Source: Mesorhizobium amorphae (GTDB lineage: Bacteria > Pseudomonadota > Alphaproteobacteria > Rhizobiales > Rhizobiaceae). From it: a stretch of DNA of 64,000 bases. Of this stretch, positions 49,749 to 57,776 are shown one piece after another; positions within the stretch are counted from its first letter, which is position 1, and each line of letters begins with the position of its first letter. The notes under the pieces were generated by a model. The model did not search any database. It was not told the origin of the DNA and saw nothing but the letters and a program-made list of their open reading frames with translations. Both the position numbers and the translations under genes were made by a program. The stretch is taken from the NCBI GenBank assembly GCA_003240775.1, contig QFNI01000003.1:1-64000 (forward strand), written 5' to 3'.

Positions 49749-50731
49749 AGACGCGCGCGCTGGGCGACACCGGGCTTTCGCTGTCCGCCTTCTCGTTCGG
49801 GGCAGCGGGCATCGGCAACCTTTATCGCGAGGTTTCCCGCGAGGACGCGATCGCGACGCTCCAGACCGCGTGGGATGCGGGCATCCGCTATTTCGACACG
49901 GCCCCCCATTACGGCCACGGCCTGTCGGAGCGGCGGCTGGGCGACTTCCTGCGCGACAAGGCGCCGGGCGACTACGTGCTGTCCACCAAGGTGGGACGCC
50001 TGCTCGCGCCGGTGCCCGAAAAGGACGTGCCCGACCAGGGCTTTGTGCGCCCCCTCTCCTTCCGCCAGGTACACGACTACAGCGGCGAGGGCATCGTGCG
50101 CTCGCATGCCGACAGCCTGCAGCGGCTGGGGCTGAACGCGGTCGACATCCTGTTCGTGCACGATCTCGAAGCCCCCACGCTGGGCGCCGACTACGACCGG
50201 CACTTCCAGACCTTTCTCCGCAGCGGGGCCAAGGCGCTCGAAGGGTTGAAGGCGTCGGGCGCGGTGAAGGCCGTGGGGCTCGGGGTCAACGATGTCGATG
50301 CCTGCCTGCGGCTCCTCGACCATTTCGCGCTCGACGTGATCCTGCTTGCGGGGCGCTATACGCTGCTCGACCGCTCGGCCGAGCCCGAGCTTCTCCGGCG
50401 CTGCCGGGAAACGGGCACCAAGCTCGTGATCGGCGGGGTGTTCAACTCCGGCATCCTGGCAACCGGCGCGCGCGAGGGCGCGACCTTCGACTACGCGCCG
50501 GCTTCTGAGGCGATCCTGGACAAGGTGCGCGGCATGGAAGCGGAGACCGAGGCGCAAGGCGTGCCGCTGGCCGCGGCAGCCCTGCATTTCCCGCTCTTCC
50601 GCGACGAGGTGGCGAGCGTGCTGATCGGCACGGCCAACCCCAGGAGCCTTCGCCGCAACATCGAGCTCTTCGACCGGGAGATCCCCGAAGGTCTCTGGCC
50701 GAAGCTCGACAGGCTGACGCTGCGGGGGTGA
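49745..50731 (+). CDS. Aldo/keto reductase, D-threo-aldose/L-fucose dehydrogenase-like
   Basis: 328 aa. Catalytic tetrad residues can be placed at D51 and Y56 (RYFDTAPHYGHG), the Lys in LSTKVGR and the His in LFVHDLEA. The N-terminus MKTRALGDTGLSLSAFSFGAAGIGN (split MKTRALGDTGLSLS, AFSFGAAGIGN) is that of the AKR15/D-threo-aldose dehydrogenase group. It may oxidise a free aldose to a lactone that enters the hexuronate or aldonate route. It is the last gene of the unit. Confidence 0.9.
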   Translation: MKTRALGDTGLSLSAFSFGAAGIGNLYREVSREDAIATLQTAWDAGIRYFDTAPHYGHGLSERRLGDFLRDKAPGDYVLSTKVGRLLAPVPEKDVPDQGFVRPLSFRQVHDYSGEGIVRSHADSLQRLGLNAVDILFVHDLEAPTLGADYDRHFQTFLRSGAKALEGLKASGAVKAVGLGVNDVDACLRLLDHFALDVILLAGRYTLLDRSAEPELLRRCRETGTKLVIGGVFNSGILATGAREGATFDYAPASEAILDKVRGMEAETEAQGVPLAAAALHFPLFRDEVASVLIGTANPRSLRRNIELFDREIPEGLWPKLDRLTLRG

Positions 50732-50738
50732 GGCCTGG

Positions 50739-51527
50739 TCAGGCCGCGCGGCCGTAGAAGCCCAGGCGCTCCTCTGCGCTGAAGAGGACGCCTGGGCGCT
50801 CGTAATAGGAGAAGACCGCGATCACGCGGTCCCGCGCACCGCCCACGGTGGTGACGCGGTGGGCGGTGTTCTTGCCCCGGAACACGTTGAGCGTTCCCGG
50901 CTGCACCCGCATGATGCGCGCATCGGGGTCGCGGCCCTCGAGCAGGCGCGCGACGCCCTCGTAGTTGGGGTCGGCCTCCGAGCGAAGATCGGTGCGGTAT
51001 TCGAAGTCGCCGCCCTCCTCGGGCTTTTGCAGAAGCAGCGTGGTCGTGAACTCCGAGCGGTCGAAGTGCCAGTTGAGCGCCTCGCCCGCCCGGTAGGACA
51101 TCACGTTGGCGCGGGCGAGCGGGTCTTCCATCGCGTGAAGGCGCGGCTTGTCCATGCTGGCCGCCAGAAAGCGCATCAGGGGCTCGTACTCATAGATGCG
51201 CAGCACGATGCTGTCGGGCATCTGGTCGGCGCAGACCGTGTGGCTGATCGTTTCCACCTTGCGCAGCGCGGGATGGTCGGGCGCGAGGCCGGGGATCTCC
51301 GGCTTGAAGTAGATGTTGTGGGAACGCCGATGCTCGTGGGACGCTGTGTCGATCGCCGGGCGAAGTTCCGTCACCGCGCGCTCGGCCACGCCGGGCTTCA
51401 GGAAGCCTTCGAGATTGAACATGCCGTCCGCGGCAAGCTCGCGCTTGCAGCGCGCGAGAAGCGCTTCCCATTCGGGCGAGCCCTCCCGGTCGAGCGGAAA
51501 GCGATGGAGATCGATGATGTCGTGCAT
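50739..51527 (-). CDS. 2-oxoglutarate/Fe(II)-dependent oxygenase, HalD/BesD (ArpA)-like
   Basis: 262 aa from ATG 51527. The iron triad is H154, D156 (NWHFDRSEFT) and H223 (NTAHRVTTV), with R234 likely binding 2-oxoglutarate. The block LRIYEYEPLMRFLAASM and the C-terminal FSYYERPGVLFSAEERLGFYG are family landmarks shared with the carrier-free radical amino-acid halogenases. Halogenases of this group have Gly at the Asp position; D156 here predicts hydroxylation instead. The substrate is probably a free amino acid. It is divergent from a LysR gene. Confidence 0.85.
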   Translation of the reverse strand: MHDIIDLHRFPLDREGSPEWEALLARCKRELAADGMFNLEGFLKPGVAERAVTELRPAIDTASHEHRRSHNIYFKPEIPGLAPDHPALRKVETISHTVCADQMPDSIVLRIYEYEPLMRFLAASMDKPRLHAMEDPLARANVMSYRAGEALNWHFDRSEFTTTLLLQKPEEGGDFEYRTDLRSEADPNYEGVARLLEGRDPDARIMRVQPGTLNVFRGKNTAHRVTTVGGARDRVIAVFSYYERPGVLFSAEERLGFYGRAA

Positions 51528-51581
51528 GGCTGGCCCCCTGTTGGTGGAGGAAGGGAACCCCAAAGGAAACTTCTGTTCAAC

Positions 51582-51612
51582 GGCGCAAATTGTTAGTGTG
51601 GCGCAAGTTTTT
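51582..51612. promoter_or_regulatory. Direct repeat GGCGCAA in the oxygenase-LysR divergent promoter
   Basis: GGCGCAAATTGTT (from 51582) and GGCGCAAGTTTTT (from 51600) are repeated 18 bases apart, close to two helical turns, just before the LysR start at 51629. They could be LysR half-sites for control of both genes. Confidence 0.4.
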
Positions 51613-51628
51613 CTTTCGGACGTCCGCC

Positions 51629-52522
51629 ATGCCGCCCACCCCGCCGCTGAATGCGATGAAGGCTTTCGAGGTCGTGGCGCGCACCGGCAGTTTCACGCGC
51701 GCGGCAGGCGAGCTCGGCGTTTCCTCGGCTGCCGTTTCCCAGCATGTGCGCAACCTCGAGACCTTCTTCGGCAAGCAGCTCTTCACGCGCACGGGCAACC
51801 GGCTGGCGATGACCGATGCTGGCCATGCGCTCTACCCGCAGACAGCGCGCGCGCTGTCCGACATCGCGCAGGTCGCAGGGCGTCTGCTCGAGGGCGAGGC
51901 GCGGCCCCGCTTCGTGGTCAGCGTGCCCTTCTCACTGGCCGAGCCCTGGCTGACCCCGCACCTGGCGATGCTGGCCGAGCGCCATCCCCGCATCGCGATC
52001 GACGTGCGGGTGGAGGACGACCCCCTCGACCTCGACCGCCACGGCATCGACCTTCGCGTGGGCTATGGCGGGCACCATTACCCGAACCGCCGCAGTGTCA
52101 CGCTCTTCCACGACGAGGTGCTGCCGGTCTGTGCACCGGATTTCTGGGAGGGGTTGCCCGAGGAAGCGCGCGATCTCACCGCGGTACACGAGAGCGCCTT
52201 CATCCACACCAATTGGGGGCCGAGCTACGCCTCGCACCCGACCTGGGCGGACTGGTTCGCCCACAGGGGAACCCCGCTTCGGCCCGACCCCTCGCACGGT
52301 CGGCGCGTCGGGCTTTCGAGCCTGGCTGGAGCCGCGGCACGGGCCGGCCTCGGCGTGGCACTTGCCCAGAGAATGCTGGTGCGCGCCGATCTCGAGGAAG
52401 GCCGGCTGATCGCGCTCGCGGAAAGCGGGCTGAAGCTCGGCCACCCCTACCACGCCTTCGTCGCGCCCGAGCGGGCACGGCGAAAGGAGATGGCGGAACT
52501 GCTCGACCTGATGCTGCACTGA
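51629..52522 (+). CDS. LysR-family transcriptional regulator (GcvA-like)
   Basis: 297 aa from ATG 51629. HTH: PLNAMKAFEVVARTGSFTRAAGEL (split PLNAMKAFEVVARTG, SFTRAAGEL) and SSAAVSQHVRNLETFFGKQLF. This PP-N-x-AF start and the effector domain RFVVSVPFSLAEPWLTPHL are those of the GcvA/AmpR-like LTTR subgroup, which respond to amino acids. It most likely regulates the divergent 2OG oxygenase gene. Confidence 0.92.
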   Translation: MPPTPPLNAMKAFEVVARTGSFTRAAGELGVSSAAVSQHVRNLETFFGKQLFTRTGNRLAMTDAGHALYPQTARALSDIAQVAGRLLEGEARPRFVVSVPFSLAEPWLTPHLAMLAERHPRIAIDVRVEDDPLDLDRHGIDLRVGYGGHHYPNRRSVTLFHDEVLPVCAPDFWEGLPEEARDLTAVHESAFIHTNWGPSYASHPTWADWFAHRGTPLRPDPSHGRRVGLSSLAGAAARAGLGVALAQRMLVRADLEEGRLIALAESGLKLGHPYHAFVAPERARRKEMAELLDLMLH

Positions 52523-52598
52523 CCAAGCACTCCCCAACACGCGCCGGAAACAGAGCGGGCTTCAAGATGACGCAGCGTCATATCTCGGAACCAGCATC

Positions 52599-52829
52599 AT
52601 GAAATCCTCGCTCGCCTTGGCCCTGCTTCTCACTGCGACCGCGCTTTCGGGTTGCGTCTCCTCCGACGCACGCTGCCCCGAGGAGAGACGGCTGCGGGGA
52701 GAGTGTGAATGCTCGGGCGCGATGTGCAAGCCATCACTCGGACGCGAAGGCGGCAACGCCGGAGGCTCGCAATCGGGCGGCGGACCTTCGGATGGCGGTG
52801 CCGGGAGCGATCCCGGCGGCAAGCCGTGA
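52599..52829 (+). CDS. Small putative lipoprotein with Gly-rich tail
   Basis: 76 aa. Signal peptide with lipobox LSGC (LLLTATALSGC, acylated Cys about 19), then a short cysteine-bearing segment (ARCPEERRLRGECECSGAMC) with four cysteines that could form disulfides, and a low-complexity tail rich in Gly and Ser. I recognise no family. It has its own short gap on both sides (76 bases after LysR, convergent with the Ldh2 gene). Expression is unproven. Confidence 0.65.
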   Translation: MKSSLALALLLTATALSGCVSSDARCPEERRLRGECECSGAMCKPSLGREGGNAGGSQSGGGPSDGGAGSDPGGKP

Positions 52830-52838
52830 GCGGAGGCG

Positions 52839-53837
52839 CTAGGCTTCGAGCGCGGCCACGGCCTTGGACGACACGGTGATCGCGTCTGTCTGCCTGTCGC
52901 GGGCGGCGAGGCGGCGCTCGCCGGGCAGGCGCACGGCGGGGGCGCCGTCCTTGACGGCCGACAGCATCGCTTCGAGCCGTTCGGTGAACGCATTCCCGCC
53001 GAAGCGCTCGGGCGCGATGGCGATGATGAACTGGCCGGTGCGCGGCGGGCCGCCTTCCGTGTCGCCGAAGGAGGAAGCCTCGAACGACCAGTTGGCGCCG
53101 GTCAAACCGGCGGCGAGGATGTCGACCATCAGGCCGAGGCCGAAGCCCTTGTGGCCGCCGACCGGAAGAAGCGCGCCACTGAGCGCTGCTTCGGCGTCGT
53201 TGGTGGGCTGGCCGTCGCTGTCGAGCGCCCAGCCATCGGGAAGGGGCAGGCCGCGGTTTTTGGCGTCCACCACGGCGACAAAGGCCGTGGCGCTCGAAGA
53301 CTGGTCGATCACGAGCGGGGCGTGATCCTTTCGCGGGGCTGCGAAGGCGATGGGGTTGGTGCCGAAGAAGGGCTTGGTGCCGCCATGGGCCGCAACCGTG
53401 CGCGAAGCGTTGGCTGCCATGAAGGCGACGAGGCCTTCTTCGGCCAGCGCTTCCACGAAATAGCCGAGCGAGCCGCAGGCATAGGAATTGCCGACGCCGA
53501 GCGCTGCGATGCCGTTGGCTTTCGCCGCCTCGACGAGTGCGGGCAGTCCGAGTTCGATCGCGGGGTGAGCGAAGCCCGTTCCGGCATCGACGAAGACGGC
53601 ACCCGGCGCGGGCCGCGTCATCTTTGGCACGGCATGGCCGTCGACCTTGCCGCAGGCGGCGTGCTCGCAATAGACTGGCAGATAGGACAGCCCCACGATC
53701 GGCTGCCCGTCGCGTTCGGCGGCAGCGATCGAGCGGGCGACCGAGAGCGCATTCTCCGGGCTCACCTTGCTGCGTTCCAGCGCACGCGCGCCGAGCGCCA
53801 CGATCGCGTCGAACGTCATCTCGGTCGTGTCGGTCAT
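52839..53837 (-). CDS. Ldh2-family (malate/L-lactate/ketimine) NAD(P)H oxidoreductase
   Basis: 332 aa. Ldh2 features are GLSYLPVYCEHAACGKVDG, the catalytic-His-type segment RTVAAHGGTKPFFGTNPIAFA (split RTVAAHGGTKPFFG, TNPIAFA), and LLPVGGHKGFGLGLMVDILA. The family includes malate and ureidoglycolate dehydrogenases and the delta-1-pyrroline/piperideine-2-carboxylate reductases (DpkA, LhpD). Because enolase-superfamily dehydratases lie in the same operon, reduction of a cyclic ketimine is an attractive guess. It overlaps the ABC ATPase gene by 4 bases and is the last gene of the unit. Confidence 0.87.
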   Translation of the reverse strand: MTDTTEMTFDAIVALGARALERSKVSPENALSVARSIAAAERDGQPIVGLSYLPVYCEHAACGKVDGHAVPKMTRPAPGAVFVDAGTGFAHPAIELGLPALVEAAKANGIAALGVGNSYACGSLGYFVEALAEEGLVAFMAANASRTVAAHGGTKPFFGTNPIAFAAPRKDHAPLVIDQSSSATAFVAVVDAKNRGLPLPDGWALDSDGQPTNDAEAALSGALLPVGGHKGFGLGLMVDILAAGLTGANWSFEASSFGDTEGGPPRTGQFIIAIAPERFGGNAFTERLEAMLSAVKDGAPAVRLPGERRLAARDRQTDAITVSSKAVAALEA

Positions 53838-55855
53838 GGGGCGGCGGTCTCCGGGATGGTTCGGCGGGGCCCTTGCAGGCGGGCCAGTTCACTGATGGGG
53901 ATGTGGCAGCGCAGCGCGTGGCCGTTGCCGGCGTCCAACATCGGTGGCTCCCGCTCCTCGCAGACCGGCCCGATCTTGCGCGGACAGCGCGTGTGGAAGA
54001 CGCAGCCCGAAGGCGGGCGCGCGGCACTCGGGATCTCGCCTTCGAGGCGGATGCGGGCGCGTTTCTCGCCTTCCATCGCGGGCGCGGACGACAAGAGCGC
54101 CTCGGTGTAGGGGTGGTGGGGCGCCTCGAACACGTCCCCTGCCGCGCCGAACTCCATGATGCGGCCGAGATAGAGCACGGCGATCTTGTCGGAGAGATAG
54201 CGCACCACGCCGAGATCGTGGCTGATGAAGATGTAGGACACGTCCCGCTCGCGCTGGAGGTCGGCAAGGAGGTTCAGGATCGCGGCCTGCACCGACACGT
54301 CGAGCGCCGATGTCGGCTCGTCGCAGACCACGAGCCTGGGCTCGCCCGCGAATGCGCGCGCGATGGCCACGCGCTGCTTGAGCCCGCCGGAAAGCTGGCG
54401 GGGCTTTGCAGAAAGATAGCGCTCGGGCAAGCGCACAGCTGCGAGAAGCTCGCGCAGCCGCGTTTCGCGCGCAGCACCCGACAGGCCGCCCAGCTTCTTC
54501 ATGGCACGGCCGACGATGCCGCGGATCGAATGGGCGCGGTTGAGCGCGGAATCGGGGTTCTGGAAAACGATCTGCAGCGCCTTTACTTGGGTCTCGCTGC
54601 GGGCATCAAGCAAAGCGGGAAGCGTCTGCGCGTCGAGCGTGACGGTGCCGCCGGGATCGGGCGGCAGAAGGCCCAGAAGCAGGCGCGCGAATGTGGTCTT
54701 GCCGCTGCCCGACTCGCCCACGAGCCCGAGCGTCTCGCCGGGAGCGACTTCAAGCGACACGTCCTTGACCGCGCGAAGGCCGCCATCGAAGGTCTTGTTG
54801 AGGTTTTCCACCCGCAGCACGGGCGGGAGGTCTGCGGGACGCGCGGGCATCGGCGGGGCGGCGTCCGCCTCGTGGGGAAGCTCGGCTGCGCGTTCGTGGA
54901 AGTGGCAGCGCGACAGGCGGCCCTCTCCCAACTCGTAGAGCGGAGGGGGATCGGTGCGGCAGACATCCTGCGCGAGCGGGCAGCGGTCGGCGAAGGCGCA
55001 GCCCTTGATGGTGGCGCCGGGTGCGGGCAGCGTGCCGGGGATGGTGCTGAGGCGGTGGAGATCCTTGCGCTGGCCGTGCGCAGGCAGGCAGCGCAGGAGG
55101 GCCGCTGTATAGGGGTGGCGGGGCTGGCGGAAGATCTGCGCGGTCGGTCCCTCCTCCACCAGCATCCCAGCATAGAGGACGCCCACGCGGTCGCACATGC
55201 GGGCGATGATGCCGAGATTGTGGCTGATGAAGAGGATCGAGGTGCCGGTTTCCCGGCGCAGGGCCGAAACGAGGTCGAGCACCTCGGCTTCGACGGTGGC
55301 ATCCAACCCCGTGGTGGGTTCATCGAGGATCAGGAGTTCAGGCTCCTTGGCGAGCGCCATCGCGATCGCCACGCGCTGCTGCATTCCGCCCGACAGCTGG
55401 TGGGGGTAGCGCGCCATCACGCCTTGGGGGTCGGAGATGCGCACCTTGTCGAGCATCAGGAGCGAACGCGCCCGCGCTTCTTCGCGGTTTGCGCCACCGA
55501 GCGTGAAGATCTCGGCCATCTGGCGGCCGATCGGCAGAGTGGGATTCAGCGCCTTGCCGGGGTCCTGATAGACCATGGAAACCGCGTTCGCGCGCAGCGT
55601 GCGCAGCCGGTCGGACGGAAGCGCGAAGACGTCCTCGCCGTTGACCGCGACATGTCCCGCGAGGACGCGGCCCTGGCGGGGCAGGTAGCGCACGGCGGTG
55701 AGCGCCACCGTGGACTTGCCGCAGCCGGACTCGCCCACCAGCCCATAAGCTTCGCCCGCGCCGACACGGAACGTGACCCCGCGCAGCACGGTCTTGTCGC
55801 GGCCTTCCGAGCGGTAGGCGACGGAAAGGTCGTGGATGGCGAGCGCGTCAGTCAT
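53834..55855 (-). CDS. Fused dipeptide-type ABC ATP-binding protein (DppD-DppF)
   Basis: 673 aa from ATG 55855. Two complete nucleotide-binding domains: NBD1 with GLVGESGCGKST, LSGGMQQRVAIAMAL and LLILDEPTTGLD, ending in a CAFADRCPLAQDVC tail; NBD2 (from about 350) with GLVGESGSGKTT, LSGGLKQRVAIARAF and LVVCDEPTSALD, ending in CVFHTRCPRKIGPVC. Both C-terminal Cys-containing extensions are retained, so this is a natural DppD-DppF fusion as seen in GsiA or YejF. It serves the two permeases upstream. Confidence 0.95.
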   Translation of the reverse strand: MTDALAIHDLSVAYRSEGRDKTVLRGVTFRVGAGEAYGLVGESGCGKSTVALTAVRYLPRQGRVLAGHVAVNGEDVFALPSDRLRTLRANAVSMVYQDPGKALNPTLPIGRQMAEIFTLGGANREEARARSLLMLDKVRISDPQGVMARYPHQLSGGMQQRVAIAMALAKEPELLILDEPTTGLDATVEAEVLDLVSALRRETGTSILFISHNLGIIARMCDRVGVLYAGMLVEEGPTAQIFRQPRHPYTAALLRCLPAHGQRKDLHRLSTIPGTLPAPGATIKGCAFADRCPLAQDVCRTDPPPLYELGEGRLSRCHFHERAAELPHEADAAPPMPARPADLPPVLRVENLNKTFDGGLRAVKDVSLEVAPGETLGLVGESGSGKTTFARLLLGLLPPDPGGTVTLDAQTLPALLDARSETQVKALQIVFQNPDSALNRAHSIRGIVGRAMKKLGGLSGAARETRLRELLAAVRLPERYLSAKPRQLSGGLKQRVAIARAFAGEPRLVVCDEPTSALDVSVQAAILNLLADLQRERDVSYIFISHDLGVVRYLSDKIAVLYLGRIMEFGAAGDVFEAPHHPYTEALLSSAPAMEGEKRARIRLEGEIPSAARPPSGCVFHTRCPRKIGPVCEEREPPMLDAGNGHALRCHIPISELARLQGPRRTIPETAAP

Positions 55856-56714
55856 TGAGCGCCGCCGCAAATCCGTCGGCCATCAGGTTCACGCCGACGA
55901 CAAGGGTGGCGATGGCCGTCGCGTCGAACAGCACCGTCCACCAGAAGCCGCCTGCGATCATGCCGTAATTGGCGGAAACGCTCAGGCCCCAGTCGGGCGA
56001 CGGCGGCTGGATGCCGAAGCCCATGAAGCTTAAGGTGGCGACCGCGAAGATCGCGTAGCCGAGGCGCACCGTCATCTCCACCAGGATGGGCGGCAGCACG
56101 TTGGGCAGGATCTCGGCGAACATGATCCAGAGCGCGCTTTCGCGGCGCAGCTTGGCGGCGGCGACGTAATCCAGCTCGCGCTCGGAGAGCACGGCCGAGC
56201 GCACCGTGCGCGCGATCACGGGGGCGAAGGAAAGGCCGATCACCGAGACCACGGTCCAGGTGGAGGTGCCGAGCGCCACGATGGCGAGCAGCGCCACGAC
56301 AACCACGGGCATCGCCATGAAGGCTTCGAGGATGCGGCTCACCACCTCGTCCACGATGCCGCGGAAATAGCCGATCGTGAGCCCGAGGGCTGTGCCGGCG
56401 ATCGTGGCGATCAGGGTCGCCAGGGGGGCGACGGTGAGGATGTCGCGCGCGCCCACGATCACGCGGGAAAACACGTCGCGGCCGAGCTGGTCGGTGCCGA
56501 ACCAGTGCTCGGCGGACGGGGGTGCGAGCGAGTTGATGATGTCGTCGGCCAACGGGTCGTAGGGCGTGAAATATTCGCCGAACAGCGCGCAAAGAAGCCA
56601 GAACAGCACGATTCCTGCCCCCACCGCGAAGGAGGGCGTCTTGAGGGCCGCAAGCGCCACGCGGGCCGCGCGGCCGCGCTCGCGGGGGTCTTCCAGGGCG
56701 GCAGCCGCGCTCAT
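55848..56714 (-). CDS. ABC transporter permease, DppC-like (second peptide-type importer)
   Basis: 288 aa from ATG 56714 (overlaps the preceding permease stop by 4 bases). N-terminal helix AVGAGIVLFWLLCALFGEYF, HWFGTDQLGRDVFSRVIVGA, EAA loop ERELDYVAAAKLRRESALWI and the distal motif FAVATLSFMGFGIQPPSPDWG (split FAVATLSFMGFG, IQPPSPDWG). Its 3' end overlaps the ATPase start by 8 bases. Confidence 0.93.
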   Translation of the reverse strand: MSAAAALEDPRERGRAARVALAALKTPSFAVGAGIVLFWLLCALFGEYFTPYDPLADDIINSLAPPSAEHWFGTDQLGRDVFSRVIVGARDILTVAPLATLIATIAGTALGLTIGYFRGIVDEVVSRILEAFMAMPVVVVALLAIVALGTSTWTVVSVIGLSFAPVIARTVRSAVLSERELDYVAAAKLRRESALWIMFAEILPNVLPPILVEMTVRLGYAIFAVATLSFMGFGIQPPSPDWGLSVSANYGMIAGGFWWTVLFDATAIATLVVGVNLMADGFAAALND

Positions 56715-57625
56715 CGGGGGCCTCCGTGGCGGATGCGGGGGTTGAGGGCTGCGGTGAGCAGGTCGGCCGCAAGGGTCGCCAGCGCGAACACCACCCCGAC
56801 CGTGAGCACGCCCGCCATCATCATGGGGAAATCCTTGCCGCGCGCGGCTCCATAGATCAGCGAGCCGATGCCCTGGTAGCGGAACAGGGTTTCCACCACG
56901 ACCAGGCCACCGATCAGGTAGCCGGTCTGGGTGGCGATCACGGTGATGGTGGGAAGAAGCGCGTTGCGCAGCACGTGGCGGGTGATCACGGTGCGCCAGG
57001 GCAAGCCTTTCAGCACGGCGGTGCGCGTGTAATCGGCCTCCAGGGCCTCGATCATGCCGGCCCGCGCCATGCGGGCGATGTAGCCGAAAAGCACGAGAAA
57101 AAGCGGGAGGGCGGGCAAAATCAGATAGTAAATCTGAGTGAATAATCCCGAGCCGTCCGGCCAGGCGGCCGAGATCGGCAGCCATTGCAGCCAGACGCCC
57201 AGCACCAGGATCAGCACGATGCCGGTGACGAATTCCGGCAAAACCGTGGCCGACAATCCGCCCACGCTGATGATGCGGTCGAGCGGGCGATCGACATGGA
57301 GCGCTGCCATCACGCCGCCCAGAATTCCCAACGGCACCACCATCACGAAGGCGATCGCGGCGAGCTTGAGGGAGTTGAGGAGCGCGCCGATCACGAAGGG
57401 GGCGACGGGGGAGCGGAACATGGTGGAAGTGCCCATGTCGCCCTGCACGAAGCCGGTGATCCAGCTCCAGTATTGCACGAGGAGCGGGCGGTCGAGACCG
57501 AGCTCGGCGTTGAGGAGCTGAACAGCCGCCTCGTCGGCGAACGGCCCGAGGATCGCGCGGCCGACATTGCCCGGCAGAACCTGGCCGCCCAGAAACACCA
57601 TCACGCTGAGCAGAAACAGCGTCAC
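56711..57625 (-). CDS. ABC transporter permease, DppB-like (second peptide-type importer)
   Basis: 304 aa from GTG 57625. EAA loop EALEADYTRTAVLKGLPWRT and VVVETLFRYQGIGSLIYGAA identify DppB. Reading from GTG cuts into the first helix. The homologous frame extends upstream as ILSLVSRRLLLSL, and the only candidate start there is an ATT at 57664 with GGAGC seven bases before it. The native protein is therefore probably 317 aa with a non-standard start. It follows the binding-protein gene across a hairpin. Confidence 0.87.
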   Translation of the reverse strand: MTLFLLSVMVFLGGQVLPGNVGRAILGPFADEAAVQLLNAELGLDRPLLVQYWSWITGFVQGDMGTSTMFRSPVAPFVIGALLNSLKLAAIAFVMVVPLGILGGVMAALHVDRPLDRIISVGGLSATVLPEFVTGIVLILVLGVWLQWLPISAAWPDGSGLFTQIYYLILPALPLFLVLFGYIARMARAGMIEALEADYTRTAVLKGLPWRTVITRHVLRNALLPTITVIATQTGYLIGGLVVVETLFRYQGIGSLIYGAARGKDFPMMMAGVLTVGVVFALATLAADLLTAALNPRIRHGGPR

Positions 57626-57747
57626 GAGCGACAGGAGCAGGCGCCGGGAAACGAGGGAAAGAATGGGACGGGCTCCGGAACAGAGACAGGCGCGAGGTTC
57701 TGCGGCCTGGACGGGGTGCCGCGCCTCCTCACGCGGCAGGACGAGAT

Positions 57748-57769
57748 GGGGGCGGGACAGCCCGCCCCC
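57748..57769 (-). terminator. Hairpin between binding-protein and permease genes (second peptide-type importer)
   Basis: Arms GGGGGCGGG (57748-57756) and CCCGCCCCC (57761-57769) with loop ACAG, 7 bases past the binding-protein stop. It has the same position in the operon as the hairpins at 23139, 32871 and 44344. Confidence 0.68.
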
Positions 57770-57776
57770 CGAAACG

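Noticed and set aside
53537..55858. 773-codon plus-strand frame opposite the fused ABC ATPase
   Set aside because: It is a shadow of a gene with two complete ATPase domains; no independent ribosome site or domain seen.
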